A DNA stretch of 64,000 nucleotides from Promethearchaeia archaeon (GTDB taxonomy: Archaea > Asgardarchaeota > Lokiarchaeia > Sigyniarchaeales > SOKP01): contig JAHQWG010000012.1 of assembly GCA_029856045.1 (NCBI GenBank), forward strand, positions 62,001 to 126,000, read 5' to 3'. The first letter of the stretch is position 1; every line of letters starts with the position of its first letter. A program made the position numbers and the translations under genes. The notes below the pieces were generated by a model that saw only the letters and a program-made list of their open reading frames with translations, made no database searches and was not told the origin of the DNA. Below are positions 45,713 to 54,829 of this stretch, one piece after another.

Positions 45713-46675
45713 GAACCAAAAACTCATGAATGTAAGACTGCTGATTCCGAATGGAATGAATCCTATTATTTTGTATTTTATGATAAAGAAATAAATTTGG
45801 GTGGAATGAGTCGAATTGGATTCAAGCCAAATAAACCAGAGGGAATGACATTTTTATTTCTCTTTTTGCCGGATGGTTCAGCTGCTGGATATCATCATAT
45901 TGAGAGCATTAAAGAATATTCAACTCCATTTAAAGTGGGTGGTATGGCTCATATATGTCAACCAGATGGAAAATGGAAATATGAATTTAATGGAAATATG
46001 ATTATGGTCAAGAATCCAGAAGATTTGCCGAAAGTTAGGGAACAACCAAAATTAATAGCGGGAGCTCATAAAGTAAAGATAAATCTCAATTTTGATCCAA
46101 TTAATGATGTGTATGAATATAGTGAAAATATGACTCCCGAGTCTTTAGAGCTTGGAAAAAAGGCGGGAGATAAACACTGGGAGCAAATTGCCAAGATCTC
46201 TGGGGATATTCAGGTCGGTGAAAAAAAATATCCTATTCGAAATACTCTTGGGCAACGAGATCACACTTATGGTATTCGAGATTGGACTGGTATAGGTAAT
46301 TGGTTGTATTATGTGGTTTGGTTTAATGAAAATTTAGCGATAAACCCAGCAGTTGTCATAGCTGATGATGGCAGATTATCTACAGGTGGTTTTCTTTTTA
46401 AAAATGGTCAAAATATTCCATTAAAAACGATTCGAATTATTGATCAACAATTTCGTGATGATAATATATTTCCAATTAGTTCAGAGCTTGAATTAATTGA
46501 CGCTTTAGATGATAAGCATATTCTGAAAGCACGTGTGAGATCAATTATTCCAGTTCCCTTTCAAGATAATGAGGGTAACCAATCTATCCTTATTCAATCA
46601 TTTGCAGATTACCAATTAGATGATAATAAAAATGGCTACGGATCATTAGAAACTTTAAGAAAAGTAAAAAAGTAA
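45710..46675 (+). CDS. AttH/CrtC lipocalin-like (DUF7064-type) protein, probable ATA start
   Basis: 321 residues if begun at ATA 45710. The upstream stretch includes EWNESYYFVFYDKE, which leads smoothly into GGMSRIGFKPN; this W-N-E-S-Y-Y-F block is how I know this family to begin, so it is real coding sequence and the shorter form from TTG 45797 would lose it. The rest alternates beta strands: FLFLFLPDGSAAGYHH, GQRDHTYGIRDWTG (with the family's conserved R-D-x-x-x-G-x-R-D-W), and a C-terminal half built like the first. The fold is a double lipocalin-like barrel; relatives include carotenoid hydratase CrtC and AttH. Substrate unknown, probably a hydrophobic molecule. Not obviously co-transcribed with neighbours. 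Confidence 0.72.
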   Translation: MEPKTHECKTADSEWNESYYFVFYDKEINLGGMSRIGFKPNKPEGMTFLFLFLPDGSAAGYHHIESIKEYSTPFKVGGMAHICQPDGKWKYEFNGNMIMVKNPEDLPKVREQPKLIAGAHKVKINLNFDPINDVYEYSENMTPESLELGKKAGDKHWEQIAKISGDIQVGEKKYPIRNTLGQRDHTYGIRDWTGIGNWLYYVVWFNENLAINPAVVIADDGRLSTGGFLFKNGQNIPLKTIRIIDQQFRDDNIFPISSELELIDALDDKHILKARVRSIIPVPFQDNEGNQSILIQSFADYQLDDNKNGYGSLETLRKVKK

Positions 46676-46698
46676 AAAATAAGGAATAAGATAAATTT

Positions 46699-46827
46699 TT
46701 AATTTCTTTTTTTATTACGTCTTTTTTTTTGAGATTTAGAGCCAAAACCCCAATCTGGAGTATGAGAATTTTTATTATTGTGTTTAATTTTATATTTTCC
46801 ATTTGTTTCTTCGAGGGGCGGGTTCAT
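46699..46827 (-). CDS. Small basic protein of 42 residues
   Basis: Too short for most gene finders but well supported: ATG at 46827-46825, AAGGT about ten bases upstream, 42 sense codons and TAA. The protein opens MNPPLEETNGKYKIKHNNK, then SHTPDWGFGSKS and a strongly basic tail QKKRRNKKR. The composition (20 or so charged residues, a WGFG knot) suggests an RNA- or ribosome-binding peptide; I do not recognise a family. It lies between two larger genes with its own upstream region, and after a 23-base gap converges with the lipocalin-like gene. The frame is not a shadow, since no other frame here codes for anything better. Confidence 0.55.
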   Translation of the reverse strand: MNPPLEETNGKYKIKHNNKNSHTPDWGFGSKSQKKRRNKKRN

Positions 46828-46947
46828 TATTAAATAAACCTTCTAATATAAATGAACTATATTATTATTTAATTCTTAACATTACTTTCTATTTAAAAGA
46901 TATATAAATTTTCGTCGGTCTTTAAGACAAAAATGTAATATAATTGA

Positions 46948-49149
46948 TCAATTTAGTGAAAATTCCAACTCAAAATCGACTATACTATTAGTCATTACGA
47001 TATTTAAGCCTTGAAATATTTTTTGATATCCAGTATTCGTTCTTGAAAATGTTTTTATAGAATATTTTCCCATGTTAGCATTTTGTGCATTTCTCAAAAC
47101 TTTTAACGTAAATATTAAGTTATATGTTTGATCATAGGCACTAAAGAAATCACATTTTTGGAAGGTCCTTACTTGAGAGAAATCAGTTTTTGAATCATTT
47201 TTTAAGATTTTTAACTTATCTTCATTAAAAGTGTATTTAAATTGCTTTGGATCTCCATTAAAGAAAAATGGAACCTCAATACCTATTCTTAAATCATTTA
47301 AAATTTTTTCCAATATCTCGGGATTTTTTTTTTCAATAGATGGTTGTATTTTAAATGAAACATTGAATTTATTAGACCCAGATTGAAGTTTAATTATTTT
47401 AATTAGATCAAATCCAAAGGTTTGACCGGATTCTGGTTCAGTGATGCTTCCCGAATATTTCAATTTAACTATTGCAATATCATCATTAATTGTTGTTTCA
47501 AGAATTTCATAATCTCCTGAAATAAAATCACCTAATTCTTTATAAGTATTCCGACCAAGCTCTTTTACTGTGGTATCTTTATGAAATATCATAGTCCTAA
47601 GCATTCCTTTTCTAAAAAAATCAATAATAACTTCTTCCTTTTCATGATAAGCTTCATGCCATCTAGTCATAACATTAAGTAAATTGTATGATTTTGGCTT
47701 AAAATCTAACTCAAAAAGGATACCACCTAACCTTGGTTTTACATATAAATTGAGAATATCCGATTCTATTATTATATCTTCAAAACTGTCAAAATCAAAA
47801 TCTAATACATGAATTCTTGGACTTTTACTGAGTGGAATGATCGTATAATCGCTATATTTATTAATTAAGAGATTTTCGATCTTAGTTATTATTTTTTCTG
47901 CGTTTATAATATGAGTAAATATGGAAAAACGTAAAAATGCAAGGTAGATTCCTCCAAATTGGCCATGCCAATAACAGTCGTTGCACTGACTTTTATAAAC
48001 CTCGTCCCAAGCATTCGATAATAATTCTTGAAGTTTTTGATCTTGATTCCCTAATTTTATTATTTTATTTTCGATCATTTTTAATTTCTTACGAACGTAA
48101 AGCATCTTTTTATGCATTGTATTCGATTCAGGATATTTTACTAGGAAATATCGCCAGAATCCACCCTTAATAAACCTATCAATTTTTGAATCGATAATAT
48201 GATTTTCAATTTTTTCTTTAATTTTTTTAAATTGAATCCTCTGCTTAGTAGGAAGCACCCATTCCTCCATTTTATCGTAAGATGATGTGGGAATATATAT
48301 TAAACCTTTAGAGTTGTAATTTTCAATATATTCTGATAAAGTAAGGCTTTTTATCCAATCATTATCTAAGATTGTTTCAAACAAAGCTGGAATAAATGGC
48401 TTTTTGTCGTCCCCATCATAATGCCCTTTAATATAACAAATCTCATGTGTGGTCCCCCATACGCCCATCTTTTCGGCATCACTTAAAAGGACAACGATTC
48501 GGTCCCCATTTTCATCAGCGGATTTTTTTAAATAATCAATTGTCATAAAAGTAGGTTTCCAAGGAGTTAAATATCTAATTTTTTCGTTAATAGGAAAAAT
48601 CGTTAGAATGTTGCCTCCGTCTTCGACCGTATAAGAATAAAATGTATCTCTTTCTTCAAGACCACAGGCTTTGAGATGATTATCATCAACCAAAATATAT
48701 TTTAATCCTGCCTGATTTAAAAATGAAGGATAATTAGGTTCCCATACTCTTTCACTTAACCATGCTCCATTGACCTTTAATCCAAATTCATCCATTATGC
48801 GTTCGCTTAATTTATTCATTTGAGCGATTTTATCCTCATCAGGAATCATTGCATAAATCGGTTCATAATAACCGCCACCAATTATTTCAATTTGGTCTCT
48901 TTTTGACATTTTCTTCAATTTATCCACAATCTCTGGCTCATAATCACAGAACCAATCTAGAAGATTTCCTGAAAAATGGAGTGTAAACTTTATTTCTGGA
49001 AAATCGAACATTTGATCAATTAATGGTTCATATGCTTTTTTATAGCAGTCTTCAATAACCCAATGAAAATTATCTACGGGTTGATGGAAATGAAATACGA
49101 GAGGAAAATTGATTGATTTCCCTTTTATATCAGAGTTTTGTTCAGTCAT
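46948..49149 (-). CDS. GH57 4-alpha-glucanotransferase/alpha-amylase
   Basis: 733 residues. GH57 catalytic domain (about 12-310): PLVFHFHQPVDNFHW, GGGYYEPIYAMIP, nucleophile Glu133 in AWLSERVWEPNY, acid/base Asp224 in LLSDAEKMGVWG. The C-terminal half is the beta-sandwich seen in Thermococcus litoralis 4-alpha-glucanotransferase. Cuts alpha-1,4 glucan and re-forms a bond with glucan or water. It faces the maltokinase-like gene across a 154-base divergent promoter region, so release of maltose-type products and their phosphorylation may be co-regulated. Cytoplasmic: no signal peptide. Confidence 0.88.
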   Translation of the reverse strand: MTEQNSDIKGKSINFPLVFHFHQPVDNFHWVIEDCYKKAYEPLIDQMFDFPEIKFTLHFSGNLLDWFCDYEPEIVDKLKKMSKRDQIEIIGGGYYEPIYAMIPDEDKIAQMNKLSERIMDEFGLKVNGAWLSERVWEPNYPSFLNQAGLKYILVDDNHLKACGLEERDTFYSYTVEDGGNILTIFPINEKIRYLTPWKPTFMTIDYLKKSADENGDRIVVLLSDAEKMGVWGTTHEICYIKGHYDGDDKKPFIPALFETILDNDWIKSLTLSEYIENYNSKGLIYIPTSSYDKMEEWVLPTKQRIQFKKIKEKIENHIIDSKIDRFIKGGFWRYFLVKYPESNTMHKKMLYVRKKLKMIENKIIKLGNQDQKLQELLSNAWDEVYKSQCNDCYWHGQFGGIYLAFLRFSIFTHIINAEKIITKIENLLINKYSDYTIIPLSKSPRIHVLDFDFDSFEDIIIESDILNLYVKPRLGGILFELDFKPKSYNLLNVMTRWHEAYHEKEEVIIDFFRKGMLRTMIFHKDTTVKELGRNTYKELGDFISGDYEILETTINDDIAIVKLKYSGSITEPESGQTFGFDLIKIIKLQSGSNKFNVSFKIQPSIEKKNPEILEKILNDLRIGIEVPFFFNGDPKQFKYTFNEDKLKILKNDSKTDFSQVRTFQKCDFFSAYDQTYNLIFTLKVLRNAQNANMGKYSIKTFSRTNTGYQKIFQGLNIVMTNSIVDFELEFSLN

Positions 49150-49303
49150 ATTCTAGGTTCCTTCATTTTTATACAAATTAAAAAATCGAGTATAATTATT
49201 CATCTAATTTAAATATAGAATATAAATTTTAAAAAATGAAGTAAAATTCTAAAATATAAATTATCAATTCCTTTTAGATTAGAGAAAAAAATACATTAAG
49301 AGC

Positions 49304-50986
49304 ATGTCATTAAATATTAGTAGAGAAATTGCTTTAGAAATTATCAATACAAATGAATTTAAACATTGGTTGAAAAACAGAAGATGGTTTGGAGAAAAAA
49401 ATTTACCGGATTTTGATATAAAATTAAATTCTATTTATATTGTTCCAAATGAATTTATAACTCCACATGACTGTGCAATTATATTCACTGTTATTAATAT
49501 AAATTCCAATAAAGAAAGCAATTATTTTCTTCCATTATATATTTTAAAATCTTTCGATTCACTCAATGAGGAGATTAATACCTTAAAATTAATTGAGCAG
49601 AAATGTTTAATATTAGATTTGAGTGAAAAAACAAAAAAGATAATACTTTTTGAAGCTGAATTTTTTCCAGATTTTTGGAAGATTTTGTTTTCAAATTTTA
49701 ATAAATTAGGAGAGATAAATTGCGAAATATTTTCTGAAAAATTTAAAAATCTCTTATTAGATGATTTTCAAGTTAAAATAAAAGAATTAGGTGATGCAAA
49801 GACTACAAATATTGTTTTAAATTTGGAGATTGATAAACCAAATGATAAAAATGACACTGGAAGTTTAAATCAGTTGGTAGTAAAATCATACAGAAAATAT
49901 GCTCCACATATTGAAGTAGAAATGCTTAAAACTCTTAATAATAACAGCTTTAATGCGGCTCCTAATATGCTGGGTTTAATTAGTTTTAAAGAATATAATG
50001 TTCTTAATTTTATGAATTTTATAGAGAATGACGGAGATGTTGGTCTTATTTATTGGAATGAATTGAATGACCTTTTTGATTTTTACTTAAATAATCCTGA
50101 CGAATTAAATGAATATAATTTCAAGAAAAATATAAACCAAATAGAGTTAAAATTAAAAGAATATTGTAGAAATTCAATACAATTTAGTGGAAAACTTGGA
50201 GATTTTCTTAAATATTTGCATCAATGTCTTATCAATAACGAATCAAATGAATTTAGGTTAGAAAAAATAGATCAGGAAACAGTAACTTTAATATTAAATC
50301 AATTTAAGAGTCTTTTATCTGATATAATAAACGGTTTAAATCTTAGTAAAGAATTAGAAATTATAAAGAGTGAAGAAATTATTGCGATTTTAGTAAACAT
50401 ATCCTCAATAATGGACAATAAAGATTATTTTTTAAAAATAAAAGATGTTAAAACACAAAGAATTCATCAAGATTTACACATGGCCCAAATTTTAATTAGC
50501 AAGTTGGAAGGAAACTCGGAACTTATTATTACTGATTTTGAGGGAGATCCTCAATTATCTATTATGGAACAAAAAAGAAAATATCCAATTGAAAAAGATC
50601 TCGCCTCCCTTCTCAGATCACTTGATTATATTAAACTTCTCTCCCTAATTGGTGTAATAAAATATTATATAAAAGAAACCTCTGACCAGATATCTAAAAA
50701 AATTTTATTATCTTTATACAAAGAACAGAAGCCGACAGCATTATCGGAAAAAGATTATATTTTTCTTAAAAATCTTGTGAATATTGGAGATTTCTGGCAA
50801 TCTCATATATCCAATTTAATCTCTATTGCATATTATAAATCTGAAGAATTATACCAAATGAAAAAATTCCTTATAAATTTCTTTTCAATTCAAAGATGTT
50901 TGATGGAACTTCTCTACGAAATCAAATTTAGACCTGAAAATATCATGATCCCATTCTTAGGGTTAAAAAAAATCTTGCTAAAGTAA
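49304..50986 (+). CDS. Maltokinase-like protein
   Basis: 560 residues. N-terminal cap begins HWLKNRRWFGEKN, the W-x-x-x-R-W-F-G-x-K block of maltokinase N-caps. The aminoglycoside-kinase-like core contains LVVKSYRKYAPHIEVEML (Lys-Glu pair for ATP), RIHQDLHMAQIL (catalytic H-x-D with Asp) and the Mg2+ motif TDFEGDPQ, the maltokinase signature. Converts maltose and ATP to maltose 1-phosphate, the donor for GlgE. No GlgE or trehalose synthase is in the window. It is longer than the usual 440-460 residues, with extra helices in the C-terminal lobe and AT-rich low-complexity insertions. ATG at 49304. Confidence 0.83.
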   Translation: MSLNISREIALEIINTNEFKHWLKNRRWFGEKNLPDFDIKLNSIYIVPNEFITPHDCAIIFTVININSNKESNYFLPLYILKSFDSLNEEINTLKLIEQKCLILDLSEKTKKIILFEAEFFPDFWKILFSNFNKLGEINCEIFSEKFKNLLLDDFQVKIKELGDAKTTNIVLNLEIDKPNDKNDTGSLNQLVVKSYRKYAPHIEVEMLKTLNNNSFNAAPNMLGLISFKEYNVLNFMNFIENDGDVGLIYWNELNDLFDFYLNNPDELNEYNFKKNINQIELKLKEYCRNSIQFSGKLGDFLKYLHQCLINNESNEFRLEKIDQETVTLILNQFKSLLSDIINGLNLSKELEIIKSEEIIAILVNISSIMDNKDYFLKIKDVKTQRIHQDLHMAQILISKLEGNSELIITDFEGDPQLSIMEQKRKYPIEKDLASLLRSLDYIKLLSLIGVIKYYIKETSDQISKKILLSLYKEQKPTALSEKDYIFLKNLVNIGDFWQSHISNLISIAYYKSEELYQMKKFLINFFSIQRCLMELLYEIKFRPENIMIPFLGLKKILLK

Positions 50987-51024
50987 TTCTGATAATTTTA
51001 ATAAATAAATTATATATAATTTAT

Positions 51025-52413
51025 TTAATCTAATTTTTCTGCTATATATGGTTTCAAAGATTTTATTGCGATTGCGTAAAGAGGAATTACGGATAATTCA
51101 ATAAATATTGAAATTATGAAAGGAGCTTTTGGACCTAAACTATCCCAGGCTAATCCCCCTAAAATCGGGCCCAAAATAGCACCTAATAAACTTAACCACT
51201 GAGCTGCTCCAAAAATTTTTCCACGATGGATTTTTGATATTCGACTGAGAACCTTTTGTAAAACTAAATTACCACCCCAGGCAAAAGTTGAATCAAATAG
51301 TAATATTATACCAAACATTAATCCAGATGTAGAATTAATTATTAACCACGTCACAAATGCACCTAATCCACTCACAACAGCAATTCCTAATATTGGATTT
51401 ACTTTATCAGCAATTTTTCCTATTTTAGAAGCAAATAATTGAGATAATACTTGACTAGGAAAATAAATTAACATTACAAGTGTAGGGTTCTCAATTTTTA
51501 ACTCTTGTATCAAATAGACTTGAAAAAATGGATATGCTAATTCTGAATTCATATTACTTGTCATAAAAGCAATACTCAATACAAAAAAACCGATAAAAAA
51601 TCCAATTGCTAAATTATTCCTTGATTTAAAAAGAGAATCTTGTTTCACAGGCTCTTGAGAAATAATGGTTGGTTCGACTGAAGATGGAAATAAATTAAAA
51701 ATATGCTTTTCATATGTGAGTTCCTCATTAACTTTACGATGAAAAATTATCCCTCCAAAAATATTAGATATAGCAAATAATAATAGTGGGCTGTAAACTA
51801 AAAAAAGATTTTCAGGAATAAAGAAATTTGCTAAACCAAAGATAGTAAAACTAATAATTGATCCAATGAGGTTTCCTTTTCCTATCATTGCAACCCTTTT
51901 ACCGAATGCAAAAGAACGATTATCTTTATTTGATTTTTCGGAAATTAATGTATCTAATGGTGTCCAAAAAAATCCAACAAAAAATCCCAAAACAAACATT
52001 CCAATAGTAAAGATCAATAAAGAAGAAAATAAAATACCCACATACATTAATATATAGCATGCGGCACGCCCAATACTCCCTATTAGGACCAAAACCTTTT
52101 TTGAGACACGATCAGTTAAATAACCAATAATCGGAGCACTAATTAACCCACCCATTATTTGTATTGAAAATGTAAAACCTAATTGCAAACCTGAAGCTCC
52201 AAGTAATTGCACTGTTATATATGGTATTAAAAATGAAAAAAAGAAAAATCCCATACTATTCCAAAAGATAATTCGAATCATAGGAACAAAATCTGGAGTA
52301 ATCTTTACCTGGATTTTATCTTCTTGAGGATTCCCTCCAGAATTAATTCGTTTTGTCTCTTTTGATATATGTTTAGAATTAGAATGATTCTTAGTATCAA
52401 TATTATTAAACAA
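51025..52413 (-). CDS. Major facilitator superfamily transporter
   Basis: 462 residues with 12 predicted membrane segments in two bundles, and a basic central loop (about 205-245). The N-terminal 45 residues are hydrophilic. After segment two lies GYLTDRVSKKVLVLIG, the MFS motif A (G-x-L-x-D-R-x-x-K/R-K/R), and a corresponding KIGKIADKVNPILG follows in the second half. Start: TTG 52413 with AGGGAG eight bases upstream. Substrate unknown; location next to the glucan genes makes a sugar possible, but convergence with maltokinase gives no operon evidence. Confidence 0.85.
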   Translation of the reverse strand: MFNNIDTKNHSNSKHISKETKRINSGGNPQEDKIQVKITPDFVPMIRIIFWNSMGFFFFSFLIPYITVQLLGASGLQLGFTFSIQIMGGLISAPIIGYLTDRVSKKVLVLIGSIGRAACYILMYVGILFSSLLIFTIGMFVLGFFVGFFWTPLDTLISEKSNKDNRSFAFGKRVAMIGKGNLIGSIISFTIFGLANFFIPENLFLVYSPLLLFAISNIFGGIIFHRKVNEELTYEKHIFNLFPSSVEPTIISQEPVKQDSLFKSRNNLAIGFFIGFFVLSIAFMTSNMNSELAYPFFQVYLIQELKIENPTLVMLIYFPSQVLSQLFASKIGKIADKVNPILGIAVVSGLGAFVTWLIINSTSGLMFGIILLFDSTFAWGGNLVLQKVLSRISKIHRGKIFGAAQWLSLLGAILGPILGGLAWDSLGPKAPFIISIFIELSVIPLYAIAIKSLKPYIAEKLD

Positions 52414-52614
52414 TTAAAAAAGCTCCCTTAAGACTATTATATTTAACAAAGAGCCTTTTCCTAAAAAGTTCATTATTTAACTCATAACTAAAATTTATAG
52501 AATAAATCGAAACAACATAATTTAGAGCAAATAATGATACTAATCAAAAACGCCACTTGTTAAATAAAATTTAGATGGAAATTGGAATAAAAACAAAGAT
52601 TTCTCAAAAGAATA

Positions 52615-53205
52615 CTATTCCTCTCTCAAATGCATAAATGTAAAGGTATAATAACCACTTGGAGCGTTTTCAAATTTGCCAAAAACTCTCTCATATTCTT
52701 TTTTTATCTTATCAGACGAAACATTTTCGCTTAAAAATCGCATCGGCATTTTTTTTTCATTCACTAAACGATAACAAAATGACTTTACAAAATTTTCAGG
52801 TCCAAATTCATGAGGTATCTGAATATTTCTGTTACTGTCAAGAATTAGTAAAAACCAACCTAATCTATTGCATAATTTTAATTTGTATTCTAAACTGAAA
52901 TCTCCCTTAATTCTGCATATATCATTCACATATAAAGCCATATCATCACCGAGATCCATTTGAGATATTTCATCCAATTTTGATAATATATTATGAATAG
53001 TCTCCTGCTTTAAGACCATTAAAGATCGATTATTATATCCCCGTATTGTTCCATCATTATGTATTGCTAAGATTTCAGCTAAATTCAGGAAATTTCTTAT
53101 TACACTACCTTTCTTATCATTTAGTATTTTTTCAGAAATAAATTTCAGTTGTTTTATCAAATCAGAACTAATTCTTACTGTTATAGGCTTTTTTTCTGTA
53201 CTCAT
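52615..53205 (-). CDS. Ribbon-helix-helix N-terminal domain protein with unknown C-terminal domain
   Basis: 196 residues. The first 45 (KKPITVRISSDLIKQLKFIS... GSVIRNFLNLAEIL) match a ribbon-helix-helix DNA-binding domain: a strand with alternating polar residues, a helix, then a S-V-I-R-N-F turn. The remaining 150 form a separate mixed alpha/beta region ending APSGYYTFTFMHL; I do not recognise it, and it may bind an effector or a partner. A TATA-like AAAAGTATATATG lies about 25-35 bases before the ATG, so the transcript is likely short-leadered, and the domain suggests autoregulation. Divergent from the ArsR-like gene. Confidence 0.65.
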   Translation of the reverse strand: MSTEKKPITVRISSDLIKQLKFISEKILNDKKGSVIRNFLNLAEILAIHNDGTIRGYNNRSLMVLKQETIHNILSKLDEISQMDLGDDMALYVNDICRIKGDFSLEYKLKLCNRLGWFLLILDSNRNIQIPHEFGPENFVKSFCYRLVNEKKMPMRFLSENVSSDKIKKEYERVFGKFENAPSGYYTFTFMHLREE

Positions 53206-53601
53206 AATTTTTTAATATGAATTTATACATATATACTTTTGTAGAGATCATACACATAAAATTACAAAGTCTTCAAAAAGAATTTTAAGATATAGCCAAA
53301 AATGATAATTTAAAATATAAGTTGTATTATATTTATTCCTTATAATTTCCCATTTTTGTGGAAAATAATTAACATTAATTTAAATATTAGAATTTGTATA
53401 TAATTTTTTCCCAAAAAAGTATTTATTTGAATAAGAAATTATTTATAAAAATATGTAGTCTTTTAGCATATTTTTTATTAAAATGATGACAATCGTGACA
53501 TTTGTTACATTTGATGCGACGAAAAACCTTTAAATCTTAAGAGAATATTAATTTGATTGTAATATAAATAGTAAATCTTGATTAAGGGTTAAAATTATAA
53601 A
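53206..53601. other. Divergent regulatory intergenic region of about 396 bases
   Basis: Separates the minus-strand RHH gene and the plus-strand HTH gene. It holds a TATA-like box close to each gene, and direct repeats ACATTTG at 53498-53504 and 53507-53513. No open frame longer than a few codons and no tRNA, rRNA or snoRNA-like element was found; an ATGATGA that resembles a C box at about 53483 has no D box partner. Confidence 0.5.
53498..53535 (+). promoter_or_regulatory. Putative promoter and operator of the HTH gene
   Basis: Direct repeats ACATTTG (53498-53504 and 53507-53513, nine-base period) precede an A-rich BRE-like GAAAAACC (53521-53528) and TATA box TTTAAAT (53529-53535). A TSS about 25 bases on would give a leader of roughly 40 bases before ATG 53602. 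Repeats immediately upstream of BRE/TATA are where archaeal activators bind. Confidence 0.4.
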
Positions 53602-53940
53602 ATGGAATTTACAGAAACGGTTTCTTTTAAAGAAGTCTTGGATAGTATTGAGCAAGATCTTAAAATAGATGATGATGAAAAAATTGAATTAATTTCAAAA
53701 GCTCTATCGAGTCAAACAAGACGAGATATTATACGCCTTATTAGAAATCAATCAAGAAATGGTGAGTTAATTGATGTTTCATCAATTGCGGGCATATTAA
53801 ATATGACAGAAGCAAACATTTCCGCACAGATTAAACGACTTGAGAAGGCAGGATTGATTCGATGTTATTATATGCCTGGGCATCATGGTGTAAAGAAAAT
53901 TTCTCAAATGACATATAAAAAAATCATTTTTAGTATCTAG
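53602..53940 (+). CDS. ArsR-like winged helix transcriptional regulator
   Basis: 112 residues. A typical winged helix spans about 30-105: SSQTRRDIIRLI, then helix-turn-helix DVSSIAGILNMTEANISAQIKRLEKAGLI and a wing YMPGHHGVKK. The N-terminal 30 are acidic (EQDLKIDDDEK), and no cysteine pair typical of metal-sensing ArsR proteins is present, so it probably responds to a non-metal signal or to protein partners. Autoregulation or control of the divergent RHH gene is plausible from the shared intergenic region. ATG start, no clear Shine-Dalgarno. Confidence 0.8.
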   Translation: MEFTETVSFKEVLDSIEQDLKIDDDEKIELISKALSSQTRRDIIRLIRNQSRNGELIDVSSIAGILNMTEANISAQIKRLEKAGLIRCYYMPGHHGVKKISQMTYKKIIFSI

Positions 53941-54064
53941 TCCTATTAATCTTTCAATTCAGGGGGAAATTCCGATTCTTTCTCCATTTTAATATTATTT
54001 TTAAATTCGATTTGATTTTTTATTTTACGGTAGAGATTATTAATGTAATTAAGATATTATCAAT

Positions 54065-54757
54065 TTAATTTACGTTCTCTTTTGTTTTAGAGTATCTAGT
54101 CTTTATATCTTTGAGTACAATTCGTCTCGTTCCTGGTTTCATTAATCTTAAACCATATACTAATTCAATGAAATTTACAATCATATGGGAGGTTGCTCCA
54201 AATATTACATACTTTTTATTATTTGCTTTATAATTATATTTTCCTACGGCAATGGTGTCACCTCTAAGCTTATATGTTCTCTCAAGATAATTTTTTTTAT
54301 TTACCAAAAATGAAATTGGGACCTTTATAATTTCTTGTACCTCATCGTCATTTTTAACCATATTTTGTAATTTATCAATAAATCCAACAAAAGGAGTTAT
54401 CGTATGTCCTTTCGGTGTAATAACATCGTCAATACATCCCATTATATGAACTTTATCTCTTGGGATACCTAATTCTTCTTCAGTCTCTCTTAACGCTGTT
54501 TCTTCATATGTGTCATCTATTTGAGGTTCATATAATCCTCCGGGAAAGGCCATTTCTCCAGCATATCTATCGGTAGGTCTATGTGTACGTCTAATTAAAA
54601 CTAAATTATAAGGTTTATAGTTATAAGGAATAATCAATAATAATACAACTGAATCTATAAGATAATTCTCTTTAAGAGAGAGTCTAAAAGGTGAATTAAA
54701 TTTTTTTAACCTATTTTTAACTAAATCTTCATTAAATACTAAATTCATGAATATCAA
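54065..54757 (-). CDS. Nudix hydrolase, CoA pyrophosphatase-like
   Basis: 230 residues. The core LVLIRRTHRPTDRYAGEMAF is followed by FPGG and TALRETEEELGI, the UPF0035-type extension before a Nudix box used by CoA/acyl-CoA diphosphatases (NudL, NUDT7/8). Glu residues of R-E-T-E-E-E bind Mg2+. Acts on CoA derivatives to give 4'-phosphopantetheine and 3',5'-ADP in known relatives; specificity here is inferred from the flank. Faces the HTH gene tail to tail, 124 bases apart, and lies 72 bases downstream of the VWA gene on the same strand. Confidence 0.82.
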   Translation of the reverse strand: MIFMNLVFNEDLVKNRLKKFNSPFRLSLKENYLIDSVVLLLIIPYNYKPYNLVLIRRTHRPTDRYAGEMAFPGGLYEPQIDDTYEETALRETEEELGIPRDKVHIMGCIDDVITPKGHTITPFVGFIDKLQNMVKNDDEVQEIIKVPISFLVNKKNYLERTYKLRGDTIAVGKYNYKANNKKYVIFGATSHMIVNFIELVYGLRLMKPGTRRIVLKDIKTRYSKTKENVN

Positions 54758-54829
54758 TATTATTCTTTAAAATAATTGCGTTTATTAACATAATTTAGAT
54801 TGAAGAGTTATGTGTATATGTACATTAAA

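Noticed and set aside
46590-46802. 70-residue minus-strand frame overlapping the lipocalin-like gene end
   Set aside because: Covers the same region as the 42-residue basic protein in another frame, has no Shine-Dalgarno, and its composition is low-complexity.
53483-53515. ATGATGA resembling a C/D box snoRNA C box
   Set aside because: No D box (CTGA) or second box pair at the right distance; better explained as part of the promoter repeats.
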